Assembly: GCA_030512335.1 (NCBI GenBank)
Contig: JAULSU010000002.1
Coordinates: forward strand, 3,162,001 to 3,226,000
DNA length: 64,000 bases
Direction: 5' to 3'
Source: Immersiella caudata
Taxonomy: Eukaryota > Ascomycota > Sordariomycetes > Sordariales > Lasiosphaeriaceae
Every line of letters starts with the position of its first letter. Positions within the stretch are counted from its first letter, which is position 1. The notes under the pieces were generated by a model. It searched no databases. It was not told the DNA's origin and worked only from the letters and a program-made list of their open reading frames with translations. Below are positions 10,962 through 23,251 of this stretch, piece after piece. Made by a program: the position numbers and the translations under genes.

Positions 10962-11948
10962 ATATGCTCTCGATCGCTCAAAAGGGTAATCGGGCAGATC
11001 GGCTTTCAAGTTGGCGTTTGTGTGGTTGGATGGCGTTGGGTACGAGTTATGTTTACATATCTACTTTGCGAGCCACTGGTTCTGAATTGGCTTTGTCGGT
11101 CACTCTTGGTTTGATGCTAAAGAAAGGACCGCTGATATTAGGTCCTTCATTGGGTTGGCTGGCATTGTGCCAGTTGGGGGCACGAGAGAGTTGGAACGCT
11201 TCCATTTACTAGGGTGTGCGTAAATGAGCGAGAGGTTACAGTTTGAGTATAGATTACAGTACTAATACGGGAAACAAGAGCACCAAAGCCTCGCCCACGG
11301 TCATGTTCATCCGGTGATAGATTGTAAGAGATAAGCACAGTCTTTCATGAGCAGTGTTGGCTTCTGAGACCGAATTCATATCCAACGATCTAGTTCATGG
11401 CAGAGCTGAACACAGGCAGTACGTAAGGGATAGAAATCTGCACCGCCCAGCCACACCAGCCACACTAACCCGCCTCTCTTATGAGACTGGCGCACGGGCC
11501 GGACACAGGCTGAACCGAGAATGCAGTGCCGCTTTTGGTCTAGCCGATCCATTCGCTCGCGAATTCCTGTCCTGCTTGATGGAACTCCTTGAACAACACT
11601 TCAAACCTTCAGACTTGGCTCGAACCCACCCCCCGAAATTTTGCAACCCAACTCGGTCCTGGTCGCGCCTTCGCGTCATCGCTGCTGGCGATTGTCCTCC
11701 ACCACCGATTTGCTACCCGGCTGCCATTTTGGCACTGCCAGCGCTCCGAGAAAATCGCCCATCGCTGCCCCCAATTCCAACCCCGGTCGCCGATTCTGTC
11801 GCGTGGACATGCGCGCGTAGGCCCGCCCGCTCAACTCCCACTTTACCACAGGTCTCTTAGTACCCATGCATGGTATTTTCCAGAATCGCCAGCACGAGAT
11901 ATGATGGTTGGAGGACGGAGGGAGCGGTAGACCTCACCCATCCTCGCA
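10962..11948. other. Intergenic region before SET1
   Basis: A 987-bp stretch holding the 3' flank of the securin-like gene and the SET1 promoter or 5' UTR. It becomes C-rich from about 11620. ORFs here (up to 168 codons) show no recognisable protein features. Confidence 0.5.
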
Positions 11949-14792
11949 ATGACTCGGCCACCCGGTGCCAGTTTCGCGCAGTTCTTTCCCGCCGCACCGC
12001 GAGCGGCCAGAGACCGAGCTGTGGAGCGCGATAGGGAACGCTTGAGAGCACAAGAACCGCCGTCTACGCGGTCTGCGGACTCCAGCGGCCATCGAACTCC
12101 ATCAAGGCGGTCGCCGTCGCGAGGAGACATCGACTTTGGCTCAGGCGCCGGCCTCATATCAAATTCTCAGCCGAATGGCTTGGTCGCTGATGCCGCGCCG
12201 CCCCCGACTGATGACGCCGAGTCGCTCACTGGAGACACACTCAATACGGTGGGCTCGGCGAGCTCTCATGCGAGCACGAGTTCTTCCTCGCTGTTTAGCG
12301 CATCGGCGCAGCAGAACGCTATGGCTGCCGTGAGAAACTCAAACACATACCTCACACCCCTCACATCAATCGACTCTCCCTCCGCAAATATCCCCACCAC
12401 GGGGCATACCAAGGCGCATTCGACCACACCGCTCCATTCCGACGGCCCCAATGGATTCATCCATGATAATTCCCCAAGCCTGCCCAGCGGCATCGAACGC
12501 GTCCCGGCCCGAGACCCGCACCGCTCGATCAAGTGCATCAAATGTACATATGATCCTCTGCTGGATCTCAAGATTCCGAGCGCCGAACGACGAAAGGCGA
12601 AACCGCAATACAAGGAGTTCGGATTGGTATGTGCACTGAATATTCCTATACTGAGGGGGGAGCGTCGTCTTTGCTGTGAAACATTTGGCTAATACCTGTT
12701 TGCATAGGCCAGCGAAGACGACGCTCCCCCCGCGGATCCCCGCCTCTCCAAGGGAGGGAAATTGAATTACATCAACGTTGATTTCCACCACCCCCGGGCT
12801 CGGTTACGCGATGCGCCCTATAATCTGAGGCCCTACAAGTATGATCCGAAAACCTCCTGCGGCCCCGGACCGCCGACTCAGATTGTCGTGACCGGATTCA
12901 ACCCTCTGATCACCTTCACCAAAGTCGCGCAGGTTTTCGCTTCCTTTGGCGATGTCGCTGAGAGCAGCAACAAGATGCACCCGGAGACGGGTAGCTATCT
13001 CGGGTTTGCTACGTTTCGCTACAGGGACTCGCGGCCTAGCCACTCGCGTCCAATGCCGACCAGCGCACATGACGCCGCGAAGAGGGCGATACGATCGATG
13101 CACGGGAGGAAGATTGAAGCCAACGTAGTTCGCGTAGAATACGATCCCGATGGCCGCAAGAGCTCGCGCATGCTGGAGGAGGTGCTCAATCGAGATCGGG
13201 AACAGTTGCAAACGCTGGCGCTTGCAAAGATTCCCACTGGTCCCCGCTCTAAAGACGCAATACCAGGCCCTCCTCCAACAGCCCCCAAAGGTCCCGCCGC
13301 ACATCGAGGGGCAGCCGGGGCAGGTGAGGGCCCCTGGCCTCCCGTGAAGGGACGAGGCTTGATCGAGGGCGAACCCGTCGTGAACAGCATCAAGCGGGAA
13401 CCGTACATATTCGTTGCACACGAGCATGTTCCGGTGATGAATGCCACTGTGGCGCACATGAAGAAGCGACTCAAGGCCTTCATGGTAGAGAATATTCGCG
13501 CCGACCGCACCGGCTATTACATTTTGTTCCGCGACAACAGCCATGGGAGGTCAGAAGCTGAGAGGTGTTTCCGTGCAGCCCACCACACCGCCTTCTTCAC
13601 TTACATGATGGTTATGGAGCTTCATTTGTACGGCACTGTTGGTAAAAGCTCTCGCTCCTCCAGCGAAAACCGCCGCCCCAGTCGTGTTTTCGATACCAAG
13701 CCTGTTGTTGAAGAGCACCGTCCACGCCACGAGTACGATCGACGACGCCGGGAGGATGAAGCCGATTTAGAAGAGGAAAAAAAACAAAGGGCCAAAAACT
13801 TTGACCCTGTTCTTGAAGCCTGTGAGGTAGTCAAACGGGAGATGATTGAGCATTTGATCAGGCAGATCCGAACTAAGATCTCGGCGCCTGCTTTGTTCAA
13901 CTATCTCGACCCTGCCAACCATGCCGCCAAACGACGGAGGCTCAACATCGACGGCCCGCAAGGCTCCAACCCCCCGCCCATCACCTTTGACGACTCTGAG
14001 GACAAATCTCCTGTTAGCACTCCCAACTCGAGAGCAGATCCAATCGAGAGGCGAACTGCCCGCCTGGACGTCTCAGCGTTACCTCGTATCCGCAAGGTAA
14101 AGAACGCGGGGCTGAACACACGCAAGCATGGCTTCAATGATCCTTTCGCTCGCCAACGCGCTCCAGCTAGGCGCAGTGCGTTCCGATCCCTCCACCACCG
14201 ACTTCGGAGCGATAGTGACGACGAGTCTGAGGATGAGACGGAAAACAGAGACTCGTTGGGCAGAGATACAGAAGAGCCGGAATCTCGACCCAGGAGCCGC
14301 ATGAGCACGGATGACGAGGCCGGCAAGGATGACTTTACGCCGTGGGGCCCTGCTGAAGATGACTCGATGACTGAGGCTAGCTTTGCTCTGAACGACACCT
14401 CTTTGGTCCCGAAAAAGAGGAAACTAGGATCTTCCACAGACTTGGCTGTCAAACGGCAGAAAAAGACTGATGAGGAACTCTTTGGTGTGACGATTGATCG
14501 CATAGAGAGCGAATTTCCGTCACGGGAACCCTCGCCCGAGGATATCATCCTTCCCCATGCTGAAACAATTGAGAAGGACACGGACAGCTCCCGCATGCCT
14601 ACTCCAGCCCCCAGCATCAAGGGCAAAAAGAAGCCCGCCAAGGCCAAGAAAAAATCTAAGAAGCAGATCTTCGAGGAGCGGCAAGCAGCCGAGAGGCAAA
14701 AACAGGCATTATCTGAAGATGTCGATGAGGCGGAGGCTCCACCCAGCCTAGAGCCCGAGATGAAGGACCCGGAGATCCCAGAGGCTGCCGAC

Positions 14793-14845
<53 letters not shown>

Positions 14846-15923
14846 AGCCAAGCCGGACTTGGACGAGAATCTCTATCCATCTGTCAAGGCACCCGCCCTT
14901 GCTCTTCCACTTGACTTTAAGCTAGAGGTGGCCTCGTTGGGGAAGCTGGATTTGAACGCCCAAGACTACGCAGAATTCGGCAAGCTAAGGAAGAAATTTG
15001 GTGCTGGCAGAATTGGTGACCCCGAACTTTGGCTGTGGAGAAGGGATCGCATCCGGGAGTTGAATTCGGCCGACGGGTCGACAGATAGGCCAGTTGGTAT
15101 CGAAGGCTATTACGTGCCCAATCCTACGGGTTGCGCCAGAACCGAGGGTGTCAAGAAGATCCTCAACTCGGAGAAGTCCAAATACCTTCCCCACCACATC
15201 AAGGTCAAGAAAGCGAGAGAGGAACGGCAGGCAAACGCTGGCAAGAACGCCAAAGACACGGCAGCGTCTGCCGCAGAGGCTGCTCGTCTGGCTGCCGAAA
15301 GCCTTGTGGCCAAGGGCAATTCCCGTGCCAACCGTGTCAACAACCGTCGGTTTGTTGCGGACCTCAACGACCAAAGGAAAACCCTAGGCCAGGACTCTGA
15401 TGTGTTGCGCTTTAACCAGCTGAAGAAACGAAAGAAGCCAGTGAAGTTCGCCCGATCTGCCATTCACAACTGGGGATTGTACGCCATGGAAAACATTCCC
15501 AAGGACGATATGATCATCGAGTATGTTGGTGAGGAGGTGCGACAACAGATTGCGGAGCTTCGCGAGAACCGATACCTTAAGAGCGGCATTGGCAGCAGCT
15601 ATCTCTTTCGCATTGACGATAACACGGTCATTGACGCAACGAAGAAGGGCGGTATTGCTCGCTTTATCAACCACAGCTGCATGCCCAACTGCACGGCCAA
15701 AATTATCAAAGTGGAGGGGAGCAAGAGAATCGTCATCTATGCTCTCAGGGACATTGCGCAGAGTAAGTGGCCTTGGTGTGACTTGGCTTCCAATGGAACA
15801 CTGGCTAACGATGTGGCAGATGAGGAGTTGACCTACGACTACAAGTTCGAGCGTGAGATCGGTAGTCTGGACCGTATCCCATGTCTTTGCGGGACTGCGG
15901 CTTGCAAAGGGTTCCTCAACTAA
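11949..15923 (+). CDS. SET1: SET1 histone H3 lysine-4 methyltransferase (COMPASS)
   Basis: Exons 11949-12626, 12708-15762 and 15820-15923 (introns of 81 and 57 bp) give 1278 aa. In order: a disordered N terminus; the Set1 RNA-recognition motif from about residue 283 (TQIVVTGFNPL) to 370; a second Set1 RNA-binding region; a long acidic disordered linker with an (EP)8 run at residues 923-938; the nSET region (WLWRRDRIRELN through GYYVPNPTGC); the SET domain with RFINHSCMPNC (catalytic Asn1214-His1215) and EELTYDYKF; and a Cys-rich post-SET end CLCGTAACKGFLN. The enzyme makes mono-, di- and trimethyl H3K4 within COMPASS at active promoters. The last intron splits the codon for NEELTY. Confidence 0.96.
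14796..14843 (+). repeat. (GAGCCT)8 hexanucleotide tandem repeat within SET1
   Basis: Eight perfect GAGCCT units, 48 bp, encode Glu-Pro dipeptides between the acidic linker and nSET. The six-base unit keeps the frame whatever the copy number, so length variation between strains is expected. Confidence 0.95.
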
Positions 15924-17240
15924 TCCCATAATGTCTTTCATCTCCGACATCGGGGCGGAACAACTCATGACAGCGACGACGGGCGGTTTCCCGGCGGGCT
16001 TAGCATTTACAGAGCGAACTAATTTCAATGCCCTTCATTTGGATCAGGCCTTTTTCTGATGATGACGAAGGAAGGCTCGGTCGTCCTATATAATTCTTGC
16101 ATTGTACTGGTGCGGGTTGGCTGGTAGGCCACGGCCTATTGAGTGGTATTAAAAGGTCACCTTTTTCCGGCGCTCTCAGTCGTTTTCTCAGGGCAATTGC
16201 ACAGCCAGGTTTGACTTTGTTTTGGTGGGGAAGGCGTTTCTGGGAGGAGCCTGGCAAACTCTCTCGATCTCGGTTTTAGTCGAGAGTAGCAAGCAGGCAC
16301 GGGTTCAACTTAGTCGGGCAGGGCCATATGAAGGGACAGCAGAAGAAGCGAGGGCGGGACAGGAGTCAAGAAGAAGGTCTGCGAAACAGGTCTCAACGCC
16401 TGAGCGCGGCAACAACCAGCAGCAGACCATTGTTGTGTAAATAGTTAGAGCGGGTGGGAGTCGAATGACGGGACTCTGAGCATCAGATCAGGTCCTGAGT
16501 CCCAAGGATCTGACAATAGACGACTCTCAACGATGGACACACTTGCTGGCTGCGCTCTTGATGTGGACTCAAAGTGACATTGACTGATAATGCAACCAGA
16601 CGAAGGAGTCCCGGGGTGCAGGTTGTTGGAAGTTTCACCAGGCGAGAGACCATATAGGGGCTCTTTGCCTATAAGCCAGCCGATCGAACAGGGCACGTAT
16701 CGTGCTGGTTCCTCCCGCAGACACCATCGCCCAACACGATCATTCTGACAGCATCGGAAGAGCACCTCGTGAAACTACAGCCAACGCAGCTATAAGCCCA
16801 TGCAAGTTGGATTGCGACCGAGGCTGAAGGCGCGGCCATCTCTCGTTGATCTTTTGGTCCGAGGTTCGACGAGAAGCAGCAAAGCGGTTGTCGACTTTGA
16901 CCGTGAAGGCAGCGACGAGGAGGCCGCGTCTGCAGGTGCCACTGCATCATCGCCCCCACCCTCTCCACCTCAGCTGCCCCCGGCTGGCACCGCGCGGTTC
17001 TCCGCACCACTGCTGAGCCTGGAGCTTGAGCCAGCTGCTACAAACCTCCCGCCGCTTCCACCATCGCCAGCTTGCACAGCTTCACCACCTCTGACGCCGC
17101 CGCTGCCTTTGCCCTCCTCGCCGTCTTTGGATTCCGGTGCGGCCGTTCCTCAAAGTCAGATTCTAGTTTCAAGGCCTTCGCCCACATACCCCGCGATACT
17201 TGCGCCCCTATCGGCACCCGCATCAATTCCCTCGTCCATC
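15924..17240. other. Intergenic region SET1/VMA1
   Basis: A 1317-bp stretch. The right half (about 16940-17240) is a strongly pyrimidine-rich tract typical of promoters of highly expressed fungal genes. An ORF open from 16800 into the VMA1 frame is a composition artefact. A 7-bp inverted repeat GGGACTC/GAGTCCC lies at 16470-16503. Confidence 0.5.
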
Positions 17241-19427
17241 ATGGCTCCCGTAAGCTTGCCCTCCGCCCCAATTTTGAAGCTCCAGGGTCTGGCAGGCTCT
17301 AACACTCAACAGTCCAAAACGGACGGCGACAAGGATGCCGTGCATCTAGGTATGATATCTTTTGCGGTCGCCTACAACGATTTCATGTGCTGATACGCTC
17401 TGATACAGGCAAGATCTACTCGGTGTCAGGGTATGTTCGAGTTTCCCCTTATTCGACCGACTTACGATACGACCGATAGCTCACAACTCTACAGCCCTGT
17501 CGTTGTCGCCGAGGATATGATTGGTGTTGCTATGTATGAGTTGGTACGGTCCCTCGACTTTGACAATAGCCTCGCGGGTTCGACTAAGATTGCTGGAACA
17601 GGTCAGAGTAGGACATGACAAGCTCGTCGGCGAGGTCATTCGCATCAATGGCGATCAAGCAACCATTCAGGTCTATGAGGAAACAGGTACGATACACGGT
17701 GTACCTCGTCATGGCAAACGTTGAGGCTTACGTGCAACCCCTTGACAGCGGGCGTCACCGTTGGCGACCCAGTAGAACGGACCGGCAAGCCCCTGGCTGT
17801 CGAGCTCGGCCCCGGCCTCCTGAACAACATCTACGATGGTATCCAGCGACCTCTCCAGAACATTGCCGAGATCGTGCAGAGCATCTACATCCCTCGTGGT
17901 ATTGCCGTCCCCGCTCTCGACCGGAAGAAGAAGTGGGAGTTCACCCCCACAGCCAAGGTCGGCGACCACCTCTCGGGTGGCGATGTTTGGGGAACCGTCT
18001 ACGAAAACTCGTTTATTTCGGTACACAAGATCCTCTTCCCTCCTCGTTCTCGTGGAACCATCACCAAGATCGCCCCCAAGGGCGAGTATACGGTGGACGA
18101 GAAGATTCTCGAGGTCGAGTTCGATGGCAAGAAGACCGAGTTTCCAATGATGCAGACCTGGCCGGTCCGTGTGCCGCGGCCCACCACCGAGAAGCAATCT
18201 GCCAACCAGCCTTTCCTCGTCGGACAGCGCGTCCTCGACGCCCTCTTCCCTTCGGTTCAGGGCGGTACCGTAGCCATCCCGGGTGCTTTTGGCTGTGGCA
18301 AGACTGTCATTAGTCAATCTGTCTCCAAGTTCTCCAACAGCGATGTGATCGTTTACGTTGGATGCGGCGAGCGCGGAAACGAGATGGCTGAAGTCTTGAA
18401 GGACTTCCCCGAGCTCACCATCGAAGTCGACGGCCGCAAGGAGCCCATCATGAAGCGTACAACACTCATCGCCAACACATCCAACATGCCCGTGGCTGCC
18501 CGCGAGGCCTCTATTTACACTGGAATTACGGTGGCTGAATATTTCCGCGACCAAGGCATGAATGTCGCGATGATGGCAGACTCGTCGTCACGCTGGGCTG
18601 AGGCGCTCAGAGAACTTTCGGGCCGTCTGGGAGAAATGCCTGCTGATCAGGGTTTCCCCGCGTACCTCTCGGCAAAGCTCGCCTCGTTTTACGAGCGCGC
18701 CGGAAAGGTGCAAGTGCTCGGTAGCCCGGCTCGCGAGGGTAGTGTCAGTATCGTCGGAGCAGTGTCGCCGCCCGGCGGTGACTTTTCGGACCCAGTCACG
18801 TCTGCCACCCTTGGTATCGTGCAGGTGTTCTGGGGTCTCGACAAGAAACTCGCGCAGCGCAAGCATTTCCCGTCGATCAACACGTCTGTCAGCTACAGCA
18901 AGTATTTGATGACGCTGGACAAGTGGTATGAGAAGGAGTATCCAGACTTCCCGCGCCTTCGTGACCGCATCCGTCAGCTACTGTCGGACAGCGAGGAGCT
19001 CGACCAGGTGGTACAGCTGGTCGGCAAGTCGGCGCTGTCCGACCCGGACAAGATTACGCTCGACATGGCCACGCTCATCAAGGAGGACTTCCTCCAGCAG
19101 AACGGCTACTCGGACTACGACCAGTTCTGTCCTATTTGGAAGACAGAGTGGATGATGAAGCTAATGATGGGCTTCCACGACGAAGCCCAAAAGGCAATTG
19201 CACAGGGACAGTCGTGGACTAGAGTTCGCGAGGCAACGCAAGAGCTGCAGGGACAACTGCGGCAGCTTAAGTTTGAGGTCCCCACTGAAGGACAAGAGAA
19301 GATTTGCAAGAAGGTGAGCAGTTGGTCCGCTTCTCTCCTTTAGTAATTTCATGCTAACAAAGCGGAACAGTACGAGGCAATCCAACAGGCGATGCTTGAT
19401 AAGTTTGCTTCTGTCGTCGACGAATAA
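17241..19427 (+). CDS. vma-1: V-ATPase catalytic subunit A
   Basis: Seven exons: 17241-17249, 17313-17349, 17409-17430, 17495-17543, 17602-17686, 17749-19313 and 19371-19427. They join in frame to 607 aa. Family landmarks: GKIYSVSGPVVVAEDM, GDPVERTGKPL, the P-loop GAFGCGKT (residues 246-253), GCGERGNEM, and the C terminus YEAIQQAMLDKFASVVDE. Subunit A hydrolyses ATP in the V1 sector to acidify vacuoles and Golgi. The P-loop is uninterrupted at Cys250, so there is no intein at the site used in budding-yeast VMA1. Five of the six introns fall in the first 68 codons. An upstream extension of the ATG frame is dismissed because the first intron follows MAP directly. Confidence 0.96.
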
Positions 19428-20065
19428 TTGGACAGCCGCCTTTGTGAGCTGGAGTTGTTTTCGTTGGGATTATTGTCTCGCAATCAGTCGCTGTGGTTCG
19501 TGTAGCATTCGGGCCAGTGTTTGCAGCCTATTGTACATTTCTTGGGTGACTGGGAGCAAAGGACTTGGCTTCGCATAGACACCTGACTGGTGAGCGAAAG
19601 ATGGAACGGGAGATGGAAGCGAGAAGGGAAGGAATTCAGCAAGCGTAAGGGCATAATGCCGTGATGCCCAAGCCTGGTGATAATGGGGTGGCGAGGTGTG
19701 GCGGTCTTGTTGGAAGATTGCATCGTCAAGCATGAAGAATCCGTACCTATATATTTTTTGACTCCTGCCCGTTACCTGGCTCTACCCCTTTCCCCACCGA
19801 TGCCGAAGAACTGAGCCAGGGTGTGATGTTATAAGTACAGGGTTAGGGTTGTTGAGACAGGGCCCCGCGGCTTGGCGACGGTCAATCGACCAAGTTGTTG
19901 TCCAACGGCGGTGCCTGGATCGATTAAACCCCTAAACCAACTTTGATTCAGGCTTACTCGAGTGAGAAGCCTCCTTTCCCTTCCGCCCTGGACCATGACA
20001 GGGCGACTGCGACTCCTGCGACTCCTTCAATCGCTGCCCACACGAACGCCGTCGCCACCGTCACC
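19428..20065. other. Intergenic region VMA1/RCY1
   Basis: A 638-bp stretch with the VMA1 3' flank and RCY1 promoter. A TATATATTTTTT run near 19748-19759 and a telobox-like element at 19840-19854 are the only notable features. Confidence 0.5.
19840..19854 (-). promoter_or_regulatory. Telobox-like element upstream of RCY1
   Basis: The minus strand reads CAACAACCCTAACCC, two telomere-type CCCTAA units, about 210 bp upstream of the RCY1 ATG. The same sequence, extended to 16 bp, occurs upstream of MRPL7. In fungi Tbf1-type factors bind such sites; binding here is inference. Confidence 0.45.
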
Positions 20066-22963
20066 ATGTCCAACTTCAAACGGGCCCTTCCCAGCGCTGG
20101 AGCGGGGATGGGAATGGGCAGAGGAGCCCCGCCCAACAATAGCATCCTCAAGACGCTCCAAGCTACAGAGATGATCGACACCAAACCCTTTCTTCCTGCT
20201 GGTTTGTAGTCCTTTCCTTCTTGCTCCCCTTGCTCCACGAATTTGGCGGGCTTTGGATAACACGAATTGCTCCCAGAAATCCTCGCGACGATTCTCGATT
20301 ATCTCCCCGTTGCCGACCAGATGCGCTTCGCCAGAACGTCTCGCCGCATGCGAGAGATGGTGTATGATGATACGCGGTGGGTGGCTAGGTTGCGAAGCAT
20401 GGGGTGCTGGGATGAGGTCGAGGCGAGGAGGAGGTTTGAAGAGGCGATGAAGCGGAGGAGGGACATGGCGAATGCGGCTGCGGCGGCCACGGCGGGGAGA
20501 GGCGGGGGGAAACCGGCGGTGGTGACAACTACGTTGTTCGATGCCGCGGCGGAGGAGGAGAGGAGGAGGGTGAAGGAGGTGAGGGATGGGTTCGAAACGT
20601 TGACGGTGGGAGGGACGCCGACGTCGCCGAAGCAGGTGAGGGGGGCGGAGGGGATGGATCCGTCGAAGGATCCGGAGGCGTTGTTGGGGGTGATTAACAC
20701 GGCGCAGAGCGTGAGAGGGCATGCGAGGCAGGAGTTTGGGAGGATTTATGGGGCGTTGGCGCCGTTTTATTTTGATCTGGCGAACGCGAAGACGCACACG
20801 GATCCGATTGTGTTCAAGGTGTTCAGGGACCCGGAGAGACAGGCCCAAATGCTGGCAAACTTGGTGGCGTTTGCCAAAAGCGATTGGGCGCAGGGGTGGC
20901 ATCAGAGGGAGGAGAAATTGGCGAACATGGTGAGCATCTTTGAGAGTGCGGTGCTGAGGGAGTTTGAACAGGGGTATGAGTTTTGGGATGTGGATGGGCG
21001 GATGAAGAAGTACGCGACGGTATTGAGTACGCTCAATGGGGGCGGTGCTGGTGTGGAACTGTTTGTTCAAAAGCACCCGATATTCACGGATAAAGAGGTG
21101 TTGGCCAACTCGATGGACTGCATCAACCAGGCGTCAGCAGATACGGTGACCCTTGAGCCATCACGAAGGTTTTTTGAGACCCTGACGCTCAAGGTGAACG
21201 AGCAAGCGGATATCCTTGCGAGGATCTTTCCTGACCCGGTTCCGGTGTTTTGGTCGTTCCTCGACAAGGTCCGGGAGGATATTGTCATGGAGTATGCCAC
21301 GCCGCTGTTCGACGAGACACACGAGAGAAGCATACCGGCGTACTTGAAGGCTGTCTCGGGGCTCTTTGAGCAGACTGTGCAGTTCTTCCGATCCTTGCGT
21401 CCACCAAAAGGGGCTGTGGCGCAGCAGGAAGTGAAGGCCAAGGAGTTCGCGCTCAAGGTGTTTGAGCCGCATCTCGATCTCTATCTACAGGACGAACTCG
21501 ATGATTTCACACGACGTGCAGAACGTGAAGTGGGCGACTGGGGGAAGAAACTCTCTGCGCAAGACGCAAGCGCCGAATCCTTTTACATGGCCAATTTCGC
21601 CAACCGGCAGGCGGACAAGACGGATTTCTTGACCTCGTTCAAGAAGGTCGTCATGATGCCTGTCTCGGTATTGCCCACGAGTCTCAGTTTACCCATAGGG
21701 TCCCCATTTGCGAGTTCAAAACCGGCTTCCTCAGCAAATGGTTCGCTGCAGGCGTCAAGCCCGCAGCCGTCTCGACCTCACTCCCCCAGCTTGACGTCCA
21801 CCAATCCCACGGAACGGAGTGCTAGTCCCATGCCCGGCAAGGCCCCGACGGACGAGCTCGCGGCCAAGGCGGCCTTGATGACGTCCCGGTTGGAAGGCAT
21901 CAGATCTCTCTTCAGCATCGAGGTAGCGCTCAGTCTCGTACATAGCGCCAAGGCCAGTCTTGGACGCATGGCCGTCTTTATCTCCCTCGGCGGACAAGCA
22001 GGCGGCGAGGCTCGTGAGCAGTGCGAGACCATCTTCGTCACTCTGCTTCGGATTCTAGGCGGGCGTCACATCAAGCCGGGCTTTGACAAAGCAGTGGCTC
22101 ATTTATCACAATACAACCCGCGCGAGGTTAGCCAGCACGACAAGGGGGTGGCGCCGCTGGTTACCTTCATAGAGCTGGTCAACGTGGGCGACCTCATCTC
22201 TCAGATGATCGACGTCTTCTACGAGCAGCAACTCGCAGGGCCCAAGATTGTCGACCGCAACGACTTCCTTGATCCAGCCGGGTTGGCCAAGAAGAAATTC
22301 GAGCAGATGCTCGACGAGAGCGTCGCCGCTGGCCTTAACAAGGGCATCGACGTGCTCATGGACGAAGTTGAGTATCTCTGCGCCACCACTCAACCCCCAA
22401 CCGACTACAACCCCTCCTCCACTACCCCTGATACGCTCGCCGTCGAAAAGTCGACGGGTGGACCTCCGACCCCCAGCCTCCCCCCCCCCAACTTTGACAT
22501 CGGCCCTACCCCTACGGCTCAGCGTATCCGCGACCTCGTAGCCTCTCACACCAGCATGCTGGTTGGCAGCACAGACAAATCCATGCTCGATGTCTTCAAT
22601 GGCGAAGTCGGACTCCGTCTCTTCACCGCCGTGTGCAAGCACCTCAAACGCCAGCGTGTGAGCACCGAAGGCGCCATCAAGCTTATTGCGGACATGAACC
22701 TCTACTTCGAGTACATTCGCACGCTTAAGAACCAAGACTTGCTGGCCTACTTCAAGGCGCTACGCGAGCTGAGCCAAATCTATCTCATCGATGCCAAACA
22801 TCACGCCAAAGAGATGGCCACCATCATTGCTGACTCGGATCGCTTCGGGGGGATCTTCCGCGCCGAGGAGGTGTATGAGTATGCGGAGCGGAGGGCGGAT
22901 TGGTATCAGGTCAAGAGGGAGGTGGAGAGGGCTATGTACGGCCTGGAGTGCATAATCATGTGA
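20066..22963 (+). CDS. RCY1: Recyclin-1 (F-box plus Sec10-like exocyst domain)
   Basis: Exons 20066-20201 and 20277-22963 flank a 75-bp intron and give 940 aa. After a short N-terminal leader, exon 2 opens with an F-box (LPAEILATILDYLPVADQMRFARTSRRM, residues ~43-70), a charged linker, then a long Sec10-type helical region from about 200 (YFDLANAKTHTDPIVFKVFRDPE) to the end. Yeast Rcy1 controls recycling of endocytosed proteins such as the SNARE Snc1, and Tlg1, its functional neighbour in that route, is also in this window. ATG 20066 gives the compact start MSNFKRALP; the frame stays open upstream to 19943. Codon choice shifts sharply along the gene (see findings). Confidence 0.88.
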
Positions 22964-23251
22964 AGAAAAAACGGGGCAATGGATAAATTAGAGCGTCAGT
23001 CAATACGTAGTAGGCACTACAGGGTACAATGAGTCCATGAATAGAATAACTTACGAGTCCTTCTCGATGATGATTTGTTCCTAATTCGGCCAGTTACTTC
23101 CTCACTCTCAACTCTATATGCCAGCATCTACAGATGGATTGTAAATAACCGCCAGACTTTTCAAATCACCTCTAACTCCAAACGCCGCCGACTTGGTATC
23201 CTCCTCCCTAACCAGCACTATGCTTTCATACTTGAACATTGGTTCTTTCTT

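Noticed and set aside
13901..14851. Antisense ORF of 316 codons in SET1, Ser/Gly-rich
   Set aside because: It is the complement of the acidic and Glu-Pro-rich SET1 linker; low complexity only.
16470..16503. 7-bp inverted repeat with tRNA-like flanks (GGGAGTCGAAT)
   Set aside because: The T stem and acceptor do not pair and no A-box fits, so it is not called as a tRNA; a lone hairpin is expected by chance.
16800..17393. ORF extending the VMA1 start upstream by 147 codons
   Set aside because: Pro/Ser-rich translation of a pyrimidine-rich promoter; VMA1 homologues begin at the chosen MAP followed by a spliced intron.
17709..18554. Antisense ORF of 281 codons across VMA1
   Set aside because: It mirrors the codon bias of VMA1, has no family features, and lies inside a fully explained gene.
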